In this document: one piece after another, positions 16,674-24,583 of the stretch
Layout: each line of letters begins with the position of its first letter
Numbering within the stretch: position 1 is the stretch's first letter
Assembly (NCBI RefSeq): GCF_002860865.1
Contig: NZ_PKIE01000005.1
Location: forward strand, 40,198-104,197
From: Streptococcus mitis
Lineage (GTDB): Bacteria; Bacillota; Bacilli; Lactobacillales; Streptococcaceae
DNA: 64,000 nt
Reading direction: 5' to 3'
Notes under the pieces: generated by a model
What the model was told of the DNA's origin: nothing
Databases searched by the model: none
Seen by the model: the letters and a program-made list of their open reading frames with translations, nothing else
Position numbers and translations under genes: made by a program

Positions 16674-16742
16674 AGCTCCCATGAGGGAGCTAAAAAATAC
16701 CAAATCGAGGTTTTTTTTAGCGATGGCGTGTCCCAAACATCG
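16674..16742 (-). promoter_or_regulatory. Candidate preQ1 riboswitch with terminator in the queC leader
   Basis: Reading the minus strand: CGATG-(TTTGGGACACGC)-CATCG gives a 5-bp stem with a 12-base loop containing GACACGC (16721-16742). Then comes CTAAAAAAAACC, then a terminator AGCTCCC-TCAT-GGGAGCTTTTT (16674-16691), 40 bases before queC. A short stem, a C-rich loop and an A-rich tail that pairs back into the loop is the layout of preQ1-I aptamers; loop GG with tail CC could form P2. Ligand identity is inferred from the operon. The strict RF00522 consensus is not fully matched by eye. Confidence 0.65.
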
Positions 16743-16757
16743 TAATATTCTACCTAT

Positions 16758-16786
16758 AGTCTAGCATATTTTTTGAAAAATGGCAA
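16758..16786 (-). promoter_or_regulatory. Promoter of the queuosine operon
   Basis: On the minus strand -35 TTGCCA, 17-base spacer, -10 TAGACT with an extended TGC. It places the RNA start just ahead of the aptamer-like stem. Confidence 0.65.
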
Positions 16787-16794
16787 AGGGCAAG

Positions 16795-16825
16795 AAAAAA
16801 GAGACCAAAGCAAGTACTTGGTCTC
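16795..16825 (-). terminator. trxA terminator
   Basis: GAGACCAA / TTGGTCTC stem followed on the minus strand by six T; it lies 9 bases after the trxA stop. Confidence 0.85.
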
Positions 16826-16833
16826 TCGTGTGA

Positions 16834-17148
16834 TTAGCTCAATTCAGCAACGATGGCCTTGATTTGTTCTGCTGTGTGAACACCAGCAACTTGTTTCACC
16901 ACTTGGCCGTCTTTTTTGAAGAGAAGGGTTGGGATAGACATGATTCCAAAAGCACGAGCTGTGTTTGGATTTTCATCAACGTCCATTTTAACGATTTTCA
17001 AAACATCTTCTGAAAGTTCTTCAGACAATTTATCCAAGATTGGACCTTGCATACGACATGGACCACACCAAGTTGCCCAGAAGTCTACCAAGACCAAACC
17101 GTCTTTTGTTTCTTGTTCGAATGTTGCATCTGTAATTGCTTTTGCCAT
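16834..17148 (-). CDS. trxA: Thioredoxin
   Basis: 104 residues with the active site WCGPC (Cys28, Cys31) in VDFWATWCGPCRMQGPIL and the cis-Pro loop GIMSIPTLLFKKDG. It reduces disulfides in cytoplasmic proteins. It lies 15 bases after the DUF4649 gene with SD AAGGAG, so it is probably the second cistron of that unit, and it ends in its own terminator. Confidence 0.97.
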   Translation of the reverse strand: MAKAITDATFEQETKDGLVLVDFWATWCGPCRMQGPILDKLSEELSEDVLKIVKMDVDENPNTARAFGIMSIPTLLFKKDGQVVKQVAGVHTAEQIKAIVAELS

Positions 17149-17163
17149 TGTATTTCTCCTTTT

Positions 17164-17385
17164 TTAGTTATATTGGCTTAAATCTTGCTTCATGAGATAG
17201 AAGAAGACATCTCCATAAGTCCCATGATAGTCCAAATCATGACCGTTGTAGGTTAATTTTTGGACAGGGTAGTAGTCTGCGACGCCGATAAGGCAAGCTT
17301 GTTGCGAACGATCAAAGTCGTCATAAGATTCGAAAGTTACAGTTCTTTCGTTCTTGCTGGCATCTAGATAGGTAATTTCAATCAT
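17164..17385 (-). CDS. DUF4649 family small protein
   Basis: 73 residues from MIEITYLDASKNERTVTFES, with SD AAAGGAG; the longer upstream frame crosses the promoter and is rejected. It has no membrane segment; a beta-rich start and TYGDVFFYLMKQDL end match the small streptococcal DUF4649 proteins. Cotranscription with trxA and a MarR-type palindrome next to its promoter suggest a redox or stress link, which is inference. Confidence 0.8.
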   Translation of the reverse strand: MIEITYLDASKNERTVTFESYDDFDRSQQACLIGVADYYPVQKLTYNGHDLDYHGTYGDVFFYLMKQDLSQYN

Positions 17386-17416
17386 TTTAAAAACTCCTTT
17401 GTTTAATGATGACTTT

Positions 17417-17466
17417 ATTTTACTCCTTGTAAAAGAGAATGTCAAGAAAAATGATTGCGCACGCAA
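17417..17466 (-). promoter_or_regulatory. DUF4649-trxA promoter with an upstream palindrome
   Basis: On the minus strand -35 TTGACA (17440-17445), 17-base spacer, -10 TAAAAT (17417-17422). About 9 bases upstream of the -35 is the perfect palindrome TTGCG-TG-CGCAA (17455-17466), almost the same as the palindrome at the neighbouring MarR gene's own promoter. Confidence 0.75.
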
Positions 17467-17484
17467 CTTTTTTAAAAAATCATC

Positions 17485-17865
17485 TTAAATCAAGAAATCC
17501 AAACCAGTTTCCAAGCTTTCTTCGACAGCCTTTTGTAGAGTGGCCAGTGTCTTTTGCCCATCACTTGTCAGGCAGATAAAGCTAGAGCGTCTATCTTGAT
17601 CACAACACCTGCGACTAAGTAGACCGCAATTTTTGGCTTCCAAGCGAGCCACCATCCGAGAAACAGCGCTCGGGCTCAGATGAAGTTTATCTGGCAGGTC
17701 AATCTGGCGTAGAGATTTTTCTTGAGCCAAGTCCAGATAGTAGAGCAGGTAGAACTCTTTCAAGGTCAGACTTTGCTCGCTCTGCTGGGCAATAGTCTCT
17801 TCCAAGAGACTTTCAATTTCTTTCTGACGCCGATTGAAGTCAAACCATTTTTCCAAATAGGTCAT
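17485..17865 (-). CDS. MarR family regulator
   Basis: 126 residues from MTYLEKWFDF, with SD AAAGGAG. The helix-turn-helix is LSPSAVSRMVARLEAKNCGLLSRR, followed by the wing CCDQDRRSSFICLTSDG. It carries three or four Cys in and around the DNA-binding wing (NCG, RRCCDQ, FICL), unusual for MarR and suggestive of thiol or metal sensing. Palindromes at its own promoter and at the DUF4649-trxA promoter make a small regulon likely. The divergent CidA/CidB genes may also be targets. Confidence 0.85.
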   Translation of the reverse strand: MTYLEKWFDFNRRQKEIESLLEETIAQQSEQSLTLKEFYLLYYLDLAQEKSLRQIDLPDKLHLSPSAVSRMVARLEAKNCGLLSRRCCDQDRRSSFICLTSDGQKTLATLQKAVEESLETGLDFLI

Positions 17866-17937
17866 AGTATCTCCTTTCTTTTTAGAGTTGTAAATAGAAG
17901 AAAGTCCATTCACGGACAGTCTCTGTATCACAAGATG

Positions 17938-17981
17938 ATTGCGCATGCAATAATTATACTACTTTTCAAAAGAGCTGGCAA
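17938..17981 (-). promoter_or_regulatory. MarR gene promoter with overlapping operator
   Basis: On the minus strand -35 TTGCCA (17976-17981), 17-base spacer, -10 TATAAT (17953-17958). Directly downstream, over the expected transcription start, lies ATTGC-ATGC-GCAAT (17938-17951 read on this strand), a 5-bp inverted repeat with a 4-base centre. This is the arrangement expected for autorepression. Confidence 0.75.
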
Positions 17982-18146
17982 GAAGGACGCAGGCATCTTT
18001 TATCCTAAATTACGCTGTTTTCACTAGTCTTTAATTGTCTGTATCCCCTTTCCTCTCTAATTTTTAATGACTCTTGTGTATTTCCTTGAAATTTTCTGAA
18101 AAAAGAGTAAACTGGTATGCAAGAAGTCTATTTCGTGGAGTTTAGG

Positions 18147-18521
18147 ATGAAATTATATGTTCAATTAATGATTCTCTTTGTGATTTCTCTAATCGGAGAG
18201 GGAATTTCCAGTTTCTTTCATTTGCCTATCCCAGGCAGTATTATCGGCTTGATTATTCTCTTTCTAGCCCTACAATTCAAGTGGTTGAGAACCAGGCATG
18301 TTAACATGGTGGGGAATTTCTTGCTGGCCAATATGACCATTCTCTTTTTGCCGCCAGCAGTGGGAATCATGGAGAAGTTTGATGTGATTGCTCCCTATCT
18401 CTTGCCAATTGTCTTGATTGTCTTTTTTGCAGCAGTCATCAATATTATCCTCATAGCCTTGGTAGTTCAGTTCATCAAGAGACGGTTTGAGGGAGATTAT
18501 GAGAAAGGAGATGCCAAATGA
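18147..18521 (+). CDS. CidA/LrgA family holin-like membrane protein
   Basis: 124 residues from MKLYVQLMILFVISLIGEGIS, with four hydrophobic helices and the family signature LPIPGSIIGLIILFLALQFK followed by LLANMTILFLPPAVGIME. The frame is open ten codons further upstream, but this start fits the family and has AGTTTAGG ahead. It acts with the next gene, overlapping by ATGA. The Cid/Lrg systems influence murein hydrolase activity and pyruvate uptake in low-GC Gram-positives; which paralogue this is cannot be told. Confidence 0.88.
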   Translation: MKLYVQLMILFVISLIGEGISSFFHLPIPGSIIGLIILFLALQFKWLRTRHVNMVGNFLLANMTILFLPPAVGIMEKFDVIAPYLLPIVLIVFFAAVINIILIALVVQFIKRRFEGDYEKGDAK

Positions 18522-19213
18522 GTGAATTTGTTTCCAATCCCCTATTTGGGCTGGCCCTGTCTATCTTAGCCTATCTAGTGGGAATGCTGATTTACAGACG
18601 TTTTCCCCATCCATTGACAACGCCCTTGCTTTTGTCAGCTGTTTTCATTATCATCTTTCTAAAGGTGACGGGTATTTCTTACCAAGATTACTACCAAGGT
18701 GGGGTTTATCTGAACAACTTGATTGTCCCATCGACCGTGGCTCTAGGGATTCCGCTTTATAAGAGCTTTCACCTGATGAAGCACCATGCTCGGAGTATTC
18801 TTTTTGGAAGTCTGTTAGCGGTAGTTGTCAATACCTCTTTCACAGCCCTTGTAGCTAAGATTTTTGGAATGGACTTTTTCCTAGCCATTTCACTCTTTCC
18901 TAAGTCAGTGACAACCGCCATGGCGGTGGGAATCACAGAAAAATTGCAAGGTTTGACGACTGTGACCTTGGTGGTTGTAGTGGCGACTGGGATTTTAACC
19001 AGTGTCATCGGCCCAACACTTTTGAAGTGGTTGAAAATAGATGATCCAGTAGCTGTTGGTCTTTCTCTTGGAGGAACAGGCCACGCAGTTGGAACGGGAA
19101 CAGCCTTCCGATACGGCTCTGTAGCAGGAGCTATGGGTGGTTTGGCTATCGGTGTTACCGGTATTCTCTATGTCTTTGTCAGCCCTATTGTAGCCAGTTT
19201 GATATTGAGTTAA
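18518..19213 (+). CDS. CidB/LrgB family membrane protein
   Basis: 231 residues, multi-pass, with the LrgB landmarks: NPLFGLALSILAYLVGMLIYRRFPHPLTTPLL at the N-terminus, SLFPKSVTTAMAVGITEKL in the middle, and LGGTGHAVGTGTAFRYGSVAGAMGGLAIG near the end. It starts inside the stop of the CidA-like gene (ATGA), so the two are made together, and is followed by a strong terminator. Confidence 0.92.
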   Translation: MSEFVSNPLFGLALSILAYLVGMLIYRRFPHPLTTPLLLSAVFIIIFLKVTGISYQDYYQGGVYLNNLIVPSTVALGIPLYKSFHLMKHHARSILFGSLLAVVVNTSFTALVAKIFGMDFFLAISLFPKSVTTAMAVGITEKLQGLTTVTLVVVVATGILTSVIGPTLLKWLKIDDPVAVGLSLGGTGHAVGTGTAFRYGSVAGAMGGLAIGVTGILYVFVSPIVASLILS

Positions 19214-19243
19214 AAAGCAAGGAATTTGGGTTCCTTGCTTTTT
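19212..19243 (+). terminator. Terminator after the CidAB-like pair
   Basis: AAAAAGCAAGGAA / TTCCTTGCTTTTT, a 13-bp perfect stem with a 6-base loop; the A and T ends also serve the convergent ABC transporter gene. Confidence 0.92.
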
Positions 19244-19264
19244 AAAATCGTATGTTATAGAATA

Positions 19265-20812
19265 CTACTTTTCTTTGTTTAAGTGAATGACTTGGTCGTA
19301 GTGTTTTAAGTCTTCTTCTGTGTAGTGGTGAATGACTTCTATGACTGTCTGTGGTAGGGAGAAGAGCAAGTCGCTAATTTTTCTGCTATTTTCCGAGTCA
19401 AGATTGGCCTTAATCTCATCTGCTAAGATGAGTTGGCTATCATGGTAGAGGGCGCGAGCGATTTCGAGGCGTTGTTTCTCGCCACCAGACAGACTATCAT
19501 TGCTGAGTGTTCGATTTTTCAAATGTTCTAATCCTGTTTTTTTGAGGATGTAAGTTAAGTGTTCCTCCTTTTTATCCAGTCCTAGAAGGATATTGTCTTC
19601 CAGAGATAGCGTGTCAAAGTAATGGCTATCTTGGAGGATATAGGAACTAAAGCTTGTGATTTCTTGACGTGACAGGTTTTGACCAGCAAAGCTAATCTGT
19701 CCACTTGTTGGTGTCTCTTCTCCATGAATGATATTGAGCAGGGTTGTCTTACCAGAGCCACTTTCCCCGATAATGGCAATTTTTTCTCCTTGCTTGATGT
19801 GCATGGAAATCGGAGACAAGAGGATATTCCCATCTTTTTCTAGGGAGATGCTCTTAAGCTGGATAGGGAAAATGTTTTCTATGCTTCTAGGCGAGATGAA
19901 GTCAGACTGGCCTAAAAGTTTTTGGTATTTATTGAGAAGAGTTCGATTCGCTTTTCGGGTGTTGGTAAAGTAAGCCAACTCTTGGAATTGATAGCCGATA
20001 TTATGAGAAACCAGATAGATGGCCACAAAACTCGCCGCATCTAAATAATTATAGTAGGTCATAAAGCCACCGATGACGATTGGTGTGACAGAACAAAAGG
20101 CATCGATGCTATTGATAAAAAGACTGTTTAAAGTTCGTTGTTTTTCATAGTTGATTTCGGTATCTAGACTGGTTTGTAATTGCTTTTGGTAGCGAGCAAA
20201 AAAGTAGTCTTGCCCTTGATAATGGCGAATTTGTTGGCTACCGCCAATAAAATTTGTCAAGCTTGCTAAGTAGCTCTGGTTAACAGTGGACCGCTTTTCA
20301 GAAAGTGAGTCCAAACGCTTTGATCCGATAGCACTGCAGAGTACAGGAAAGGAGTAGAAGAGGATGAAAATCAAACCCAGGTAAAAATTGGTCCACAGGG
20401 CATAGAGAATGGACACAGTGGTAAAACCCAGAGAAGAAATGATGATAACCGTTGGTTCGATATAGCTTTCTTCTAGTTGTTTGACGTCGTTTTCTAGGTC
20501 AGACAAAATATCCTTTTCATCAATCTCATAACTGTTTAAAAATCGCTTGAAAATAGCACTCTTGATTCCATATTTGAAATCAGTAATCAAACGGGCGTAG
20601 TGATAGCGTTTTCCAGCCAAACCTAGTAAGAGGATGAGATTACCAAGGATTCCTAAAATCAAAACTTTCCAAAGAAGACCTAGTTCTTGATTGGTAAAAC
20701 TGGCAACAATATTCTGAACAAGGGCTGGCGTGATAATTGCTTCCAGCCAAGTAATGGCAATAGAAAAGAAGTAAAGTACAAGGTGCTTCTTGGTAACAAA
20801 TCTTCTCAGCAT
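19265..20812 (-). CDS. ABC exporter, fused permease and ATPase
   Basis: 515 residues. The N-terminal ~300 form a six-helix exporter domain. The ATPase domain has Walker A IGESGSGKTT (about residue 350), signature LSGGEKQRLEIARAL, and Walker B QLILADEIKANLD followed by the H-loop VIEVIHH. It is a half-transporter that would homodimerize. Walker B is followed by E-I rather than the usual E-P. Nothing nearby names the substrate; similar single-gene exporters handle peptides, lipids or drugs. It is monocistronic, with SD GGAGGG. Confidence 0.88.
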   Translation of the reverse strand: MLRRFVTKKHLVLYFFSIAITWLEAIITPALVQNIVASFTNQELGLLWKVLILGILGNLILLLGLAGKRYHYARLITDFKYGIKSAIFKRFLNSYEIDEKDILSDLENDVKQLEESYIEPTVIIISSLGFTTVSILYALWTNFYLGLIFILFYSFPVLCSAIGSKRLDSLSEKRSTVNQSYLASLTNFIGGSQQIRHYQGQDYFFARYQKQLQTSLDTEINYEKQRTLNSLFINSIDAFCSVTPIVIGGFMTYYNYLDAASFVAIYLVSHNIGYQFQELAYFTNTRKANRTLLNKYQKLLGQSDFISPRSIENIFPIQLKSISLEKDGNILLSPISMHIKQGEKIAIIGESGSGKTTLLNIIHGEETPTSGQISFAGQNLSRQEITSFSSYILQDSHYFDTLSLEDNILLGLDKKEEHLTYILKKTGLEHLKNRTLSNDSLSGGEKQRLEIARALYHDSQLILADEIKANLDSENSRKISDLLFSLPQTVIEVIHHYTEEDLKHYDQVIHLNKEK

Positions 20813-20914
20813 AAAGAGTTGCCCTCCTTATCGATATACATGTAATTAGTTTTAAAGTCATTATACTCCTTTTTATTAAATACTTCATATAAAAATGTAA
20901 GTCCTGAGAACGAA

Positions 20915-20945
20915 AAAAGCCTAGCGAGTGATTTCCGCTAGACTT
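20915..20945 (-). terminator. Terminator of the YtrA-like ABC operon
   Basis: CTAGCG / CGCTAG stem extended by AAG/CTT, followed on the minus strand by T6; 7 bases beyond the permease stop. Confidence 0.82.
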
Positions 20946-20951
20946 TAAAAC

Positions 20952-21719
20952 TTATTGCAAATTAACCTTATTTCTCAAAATATAGTAGGTTCCGAGGTAA
21001 AAGATAGCTATGAAAATGAGTTCTTCAACAATGGCTATACCTGCTCCCATATAGAAATTGTCATTAAGTCCCACAAGTGAATTGACATAGAAATTAGAAC
21101 TAAGATTGAAGGAAAGTTCAATAAATCCAATGACGATTTGGATACCAATGTAGGCTGCAACAGCGAGTGCTGTACGGTATTCATTGAAAAGCTGTCCAAT
21201 GGAAATAGCCAGGTAGATGCAGAGGATTCCTGAAATGGTATTTAGTAGGAAGGATATACCTGTAAGAAAGATCTGAGGGAGATGTGTTTCTATAAACGGA
21301 ATCAAGTCAGAAGTTGCAAACCAATCTGGAGCCGTTAGAGTCAGAACAATAAAAGCACTGATTACTAGTATAGCAGTACTGACAATAGACCAGATAAAGG
21401 CCCCGACTAGTTTAGCTGTGATGATATAGTGCTCAGACACTGGCAAGGTCAAAGTCAGATAGCCTTGGCGGTCATAGACACTTCCTTTGAAGCGTTTAAT
21501 GATTAAGAAAATGGTTGAAATCCCCAGTGTAATCATCAAACCACCAAAGACAGTAGCTAGAAAAATGAGTAGGACAGGTTTGCTTTCTTTGACAGGCAGA
21601 TTGTTATAGGTCTGTGCTTGTATCCCGATAAGGGCGGAAAGGGCTAGCACGGCAACGTAGAGGGCTAAATACCACTTGTTAACATTTTTAAATTCGTAGC
21701 GAACTAAATTCCAAAACAT
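20952..21719 (-). CDS. ABC-2 type permease subunit
   Basis: 255 residues, with about six hydrophobic helices and an N-terminal MFWNLVRYEFKNVNKW. RQGYLTLTLPVSEHYIITAKLVGAFIW is the cytoplasmic loop-helix typical of ABC-2 permeases that pair with YtrB-like ATPases. It is the third gene of a GntR-ATPase-permease operon, 15 bases after the ATPase. The substrate is unknown; relatives respond to cell-envelope stress. Confidence 0.85.
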   Translation of the reverse strand: MFWNLVRYEFKNVNKWYLALYVAVLALSALIGIQAQTYNNLPVKESKPVLLIFLATVFGGLMITLGISTIFLIIKRFKGSVYDRQGYLTLTLPVSEHYIITAKLVGAFIWSIVSTAILVISAFIVLTLTAPDWFATSDLIPFIETHLPQIFLTGISFLLNTISGILCIYLAISIGQLFNEYRTALAVAAYIGIQIVIGFIELSFNLSSNFYVNSLVGLNDNFYMGAGIAIVEELIFIAIFYLGTYYILRNKVNLQ

Positions 21720-21734
21720 AATAATCTCCTTTGC

Positions 21735-22430
21735 TTAGGCCTTAAATTCCTGACGGAAGAGTTGGTCAATGGATTCTCCTGACTCATAGCGAATATCATC
21801 TACATTTCCTTGACGGACGACTTTTCCATCTTTGAGGAAGACAATTTCATCTAAGATTGGCTCGATATCAGAAATTAAGTGGGTAGAAATCAAAACGGTA
21901 GAAGTTGGGGAGTAGTTGTTGATAATGGTATTGAGGATATACTCACGGGCTGCTGGATCCACCCCACCAATAGGTTCGTCTAGAACGTAGAGACGAGCAT
22001 CACGGCTCATAACCAAAATCAGTTGTACCTTTTCCTTGTTCCCTTTTGATAATTTCTTGAGACGACTATTTTCATCAATTCCTAGGTCTGCAAGTAGATG
22101 ATGGGCGCGTTCAAGATTGAAATCTTTATAGAAGGTCTTGAAGTAGGTTAGGGCTTCTTTGACCTTCATTTGTTCATTGAGATAGGTCGTATCAGGCAAA
22201 TAAGCCACGATGGCCTTGGTTGCTGGGCTTGGGTCCATATCGTTGATAAGGACACGTCCTTGATCTGGTTGTAAGAGGCCATTGATTAGTTTAATCAGCG
22301 TTGTTTTCCCTGAGCCGTTTGGCCCAAGGAGACCGACAATTTTTCCAGCTGGAATGTCAAGGGAAACATTTTCAAGGGCTGGGGTTGCTCCATATGATTT
22401 GGATACATTTTCAAATGCTAGTAATGACAT
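21735..22430 (-). CDS. ABC transporter ATPase (YtrB-like)
   Basis: 231 residues. Walker A is GLLGPNGSGKTT (about residues 33-44), the signature LSKGNKEKVQL is of the LSxGxxxK form usual in ABC-2 systems, and Walker B is RLYVLDEPIGGVDP. The H-loop is LISTHLISDIE. It is the second gene after the YtrA-like repressor, 4 bases apart, and pairs with the permease that follows. Confidence 0.92.
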   Translation of the reverse strand: MSLLAFENVSKSYGATPALENVSLDIPAGKIVGLLGPNGSGKTTLIKLINGLLQPDQGRVLINDMDPSPATKAIVAYLPDTTYLNEQMKVKEALTYFKTFYKDFNLERAHHLLADLGIDENSRLKKLSKGNKEKVQLILVMSRDARLYVLDEPIGGVDPAAREYILNTIINNYSPTSTVLISTHLISDIEPILDEIVFLKDGKVVRQGNVDDIRYESGESIDQLFRQEFKA

Positions 22431-22434
22431 AGGC

Positions 22435-22800
22435 TTAAACTCCTTTAATATAATCGCCGACTACGCCTGGTAGTTCTTCTTTTTCATAGCCAAAATGGGT
22501 CATAGAGGAAACGAAGTGTTCCAATTCTTCTTCCGATAATTGTTTGCGTGATTGGGCGATTAGCTCCTTATCCTCTGTCACAAATCGTCCAGTTGTTCGC
22601 TTGCTGTAGACAAATCCTTCTCGTTCGAGGTCTGACAAGGCTCTTTGGATGGTGTTTGGATTGACACCCGCCTCGCTAGCTAACTCTCTTACGGTTGGAA
22701 GTTGTTGATTGGGTTCCAGTGTATGGGAAACAATCTGAAGCTTGATTTTCTCCATAATCTGTAAATAGATGGGTTTTTTGTTGTCAAATGTCCAGGACAT
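22435..22800 (-). CDS. GntR family regulator, YtrA subfamily
   Basis: 121 residues: MSWTFDNKKPIYLQIMEKIKLQIVSHTLEPNQQLPTVRELASEAGVNPNTIQRALSDLEREG is the GntR winged helix with the YtrA start. The C-terminal part is only ~50 helical residues, as in YtrA, which dimerizes without a ligand domain. It heads the operon with its ABC transporter and probably represses it. The promoter lies directly upstream. Confidence 0.92.
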   Translation of the reverse strand: MSWTFDNKKPIYLQIMEKIKLQIVSHTLEPNQQLPTVRELASEAGVNPNTIQRALSDLEREGFVYSKRTTGRFVTEDKELIAQSRKQLSEEELEHFVSSMTHFGYEKEELPGVVGDYIKGV

Positions 22801-22837
22801 CTTGGTCTCCTTTCTTTTATCCTTTTGTCTTAATTAA

Positions 22838-22866
22838 ATAATACAACAAAACAAAAAACTTGTCAA
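22838..22866 (-). promoter_or_regulatory. Promoter of the YtrA-like operon
   Basis: On the minus strand -35 TTGACA, 17-base spacer, -10 TATTAT, about 40 bases ahead of the regulator's ATG. Regulators of this family bind such regions; no clear palindrome is seen. Confidence 0.78.
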
Positions 22867-22903
22867 GCAAAAAGAAGAATTGTTTTGGGAATCGTTTAAA
22901 AAA

Positions 22904-22912
22904 TGGTATAAT
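22904..22912 (+). promoter_or_regulatory. Extended -10 promoter of nrdR-dnaB-dnaI
   Basis: TGGTATAAT, an extended -10, about 28 bases ahead of the nrdR ATG; no good -35, as common for such promoters in pneumococci. Confidence 0.65.
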
Positions 22913-22939
22913 GAAAAGAAAACGATAAGGAGGGAAAGG

Positions 22940-23413
22940 ATGCGTTGTCCAAAATGTGGGGCTACCAAGTCAAGTGTTATCGATAGTCGCCAAGCAGAAG
23001 AAGGGAACACTATTCGTAGAAGACGTGAGTGCGATGAATGCCAGCACCGTTTTACAACCTACGAACGAGTAGAAGAAAGAACCTTAGTGGTTGTTAAAAA
23101 AGATGGCACACGGGAACAATTCTCCAGAGATAAAATCTTTAATGGGATTATCCGCTCAGCCCAGAAACGTCCTGTGTCAAGTGATGAAATCAACATGGTA
23201 GTCAATCGTATCGAACAGAAACTCCGTGGTCGAAATGAAAATGAAATTCAAAGTGAGGACATTGGTTCACTCGTCATGGAGGAGTTGGCTGAGTTAGATG
23301 AGATTACCTATGTACGTTTTGCCAGTGTCTATCGTAGTTTTAAGGATGTCAGTGAGTTAGAGAGCTTGCTCCAACAAATCACCCAGTCCTCTAAAAAGAA
23401 AAAGGAAAGATAA
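22940..23413 (+). CDS. nrdR: Transcriptional repressor NrdR
   Basis: 157 residues from [18 protein letters not shown], with SD AAGGAGGGAAAGG; an upstream frame overlapping the promoter is not used. The zinc ribbon is CPKC...CDEC, and the ATP-cone domain starts at [20 protein letters not shown]. It senses ATP/dATP and represses ribonucleotide reductase genes at NrdR boxes. It is immediately followed by dnaB, the usual low-GC Gram-positive arrangement. Confidence 0.97.
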
Positions 23414-24583
23414 ATGAAGCCAATTGACCGTTTTTCTTATCTAAAGAATAATCGGGTGTCGCAAGATACCTCATCTCTGGTACAGTGCTACCTCCCGATT
23501 ATCGGTCAGGAGGCACTGAGCCTTTATCTTTATACAATCAGTTTTTGGGACAATGGCAGAAAAGAATACCTTTTTTCAAGTATTCTCAATCATCTCAACT
23601 TTGGGATGGATAGACTGATAAAATCCTTGAAAATCCTATCTGCTTTCAATCTCTTGACCCTCTATCAAAAGGGGGAGGTTTATCAGCTAGCCCTCCATGC
23701 TCCTCTGTCTAGTCAGGACTTCTTGGAACATTCTGTTTATCGCAGACTTTTGGAGAAAAAGATTGGCGATGCAGCTGTGGAGGATTTGAAAGTTGAGAGT
23801 GCTGATGGTGAAGAAATAACTGTCTCACTCAATCAAGTCTTTCCAGATTTGGCAGAACTGGGAAGTCAAGAAGACCTTGGTCTCAAGAAGAAAGTGGCCA
23901 ACGATTTTGACTTGGACCATTTTCGTCAGCTTATGGCTCGAGATGGGCTTCGCTTTGCGGATGAGCAGTCCGATGTCTTAAACCTCTTTGCCATCGCCGA
24001 GGAGAAGAAATGGACTTGGTTTGAAACTTATCAATTGGCCAAGTCAACAGCTGTTTCCCAGGTTATTTCAACCAAACGCATGCGGGAAAAAATAGCTCAA
24101 AAACCGATTTCCTCTGACTTTAGTCCTAAGGAAGCAACCATTATCAAAGAAGCCAAAAGTAAAACGGCCTTGCAGTTCTTGTCAGAAATCAAGCAAACAC
24201 GCAAGGGGACCATTACCCAAACAGAAAGAGAGCTCTTGCAACAGATGGCTGGCTTGGGCTTGCTGGACGAAGTCATCAATATCATTCTCTTATTGACCTT
24301 TAATAAGGTGGATTCGGCAAACATCAACGAGAAATATGCCATGAAGGTAGCCAATGACTATGCCTATCAAAAGATTCATTCGGCAGAAGAGGCAGTCTTA
24401 CGAATCCGTGAGCGAGGGCAGAAGAATCAGGCTCAAAAGGCTAGTAAACCCAGTCCTGCCAAGTCCAATGTACCCAAGTGGAGCAATCCAGATTATAAGA
24501 ATGAAACCAGCGAGGAAACTCGTCTGGAACTAGAACGTAAGAAACAAGAACTATTAGCTCGATTAGAAAAAGGAGGAGATTAG
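23414..24583 (+). CDS. dnaB: Helicase-loading protein DnaB (replication initiation/membrane attachment)
   Basis: 389 residues, Gram-positive DnaB (not the helicase). The N-terminal domain (MKPIDRFSYLKNNRVSQDTSSLVQCYLPIIG) is followed by a second DDBH domain. The C-terminal tail is basic (PAKSNVPKWSNPDY...ARLEKGGD). It works with DnaD and DnaI to load the replicative helicase at oriC and restart sites. The start directly follows the nrdR stop, and its stop directly precedes dnaI. Confidence 0.95.
   Translation: MKPIDRFSYLKNNRVSQDTSSLVQCYLPIIGQEALSLYLYTISFWDNGRKEYLFSSILNHLNFGMDRLIKSLKILSAFNLLTLYQKGEVYQLALHAPLSSQDFLEHSVYRRLLEKKIGDAAVEDLKVESADGEEITVSLNQVFPDLAELGSQEDLGLKKKVANDFDLDHFRQLMARDGLRFADEQSDVLNLFAIAEEKKWTWFETYQLAKSTAVSQVISTKRMREKIAQKPISSDFSPKEATIIKEAKSKTALQFLSEIKQTRKGTITQTERELLQQMAGLGLLDEVINIILLLTFNKVDSANINEKYAMKVANDYAYQKIHSAEEAVLRIRERGQKNQAQKASKPSPAKSNVPKWSNPDYKNETSEETRLELERKKQELLARLEKGGD

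Noticed and set aside
16709..16742. preQ1-II (queT-type) riboswitch
   Set aside because: The single short stem with A-rich tail and no large pseudoknotted P4 domain fits preQ1-I layout better.
19265..20812. Bacteriocin/lantibiotic export locus
   Set aside because: The exporter has no peptidase domain and no precursor or modification gene is nearby.
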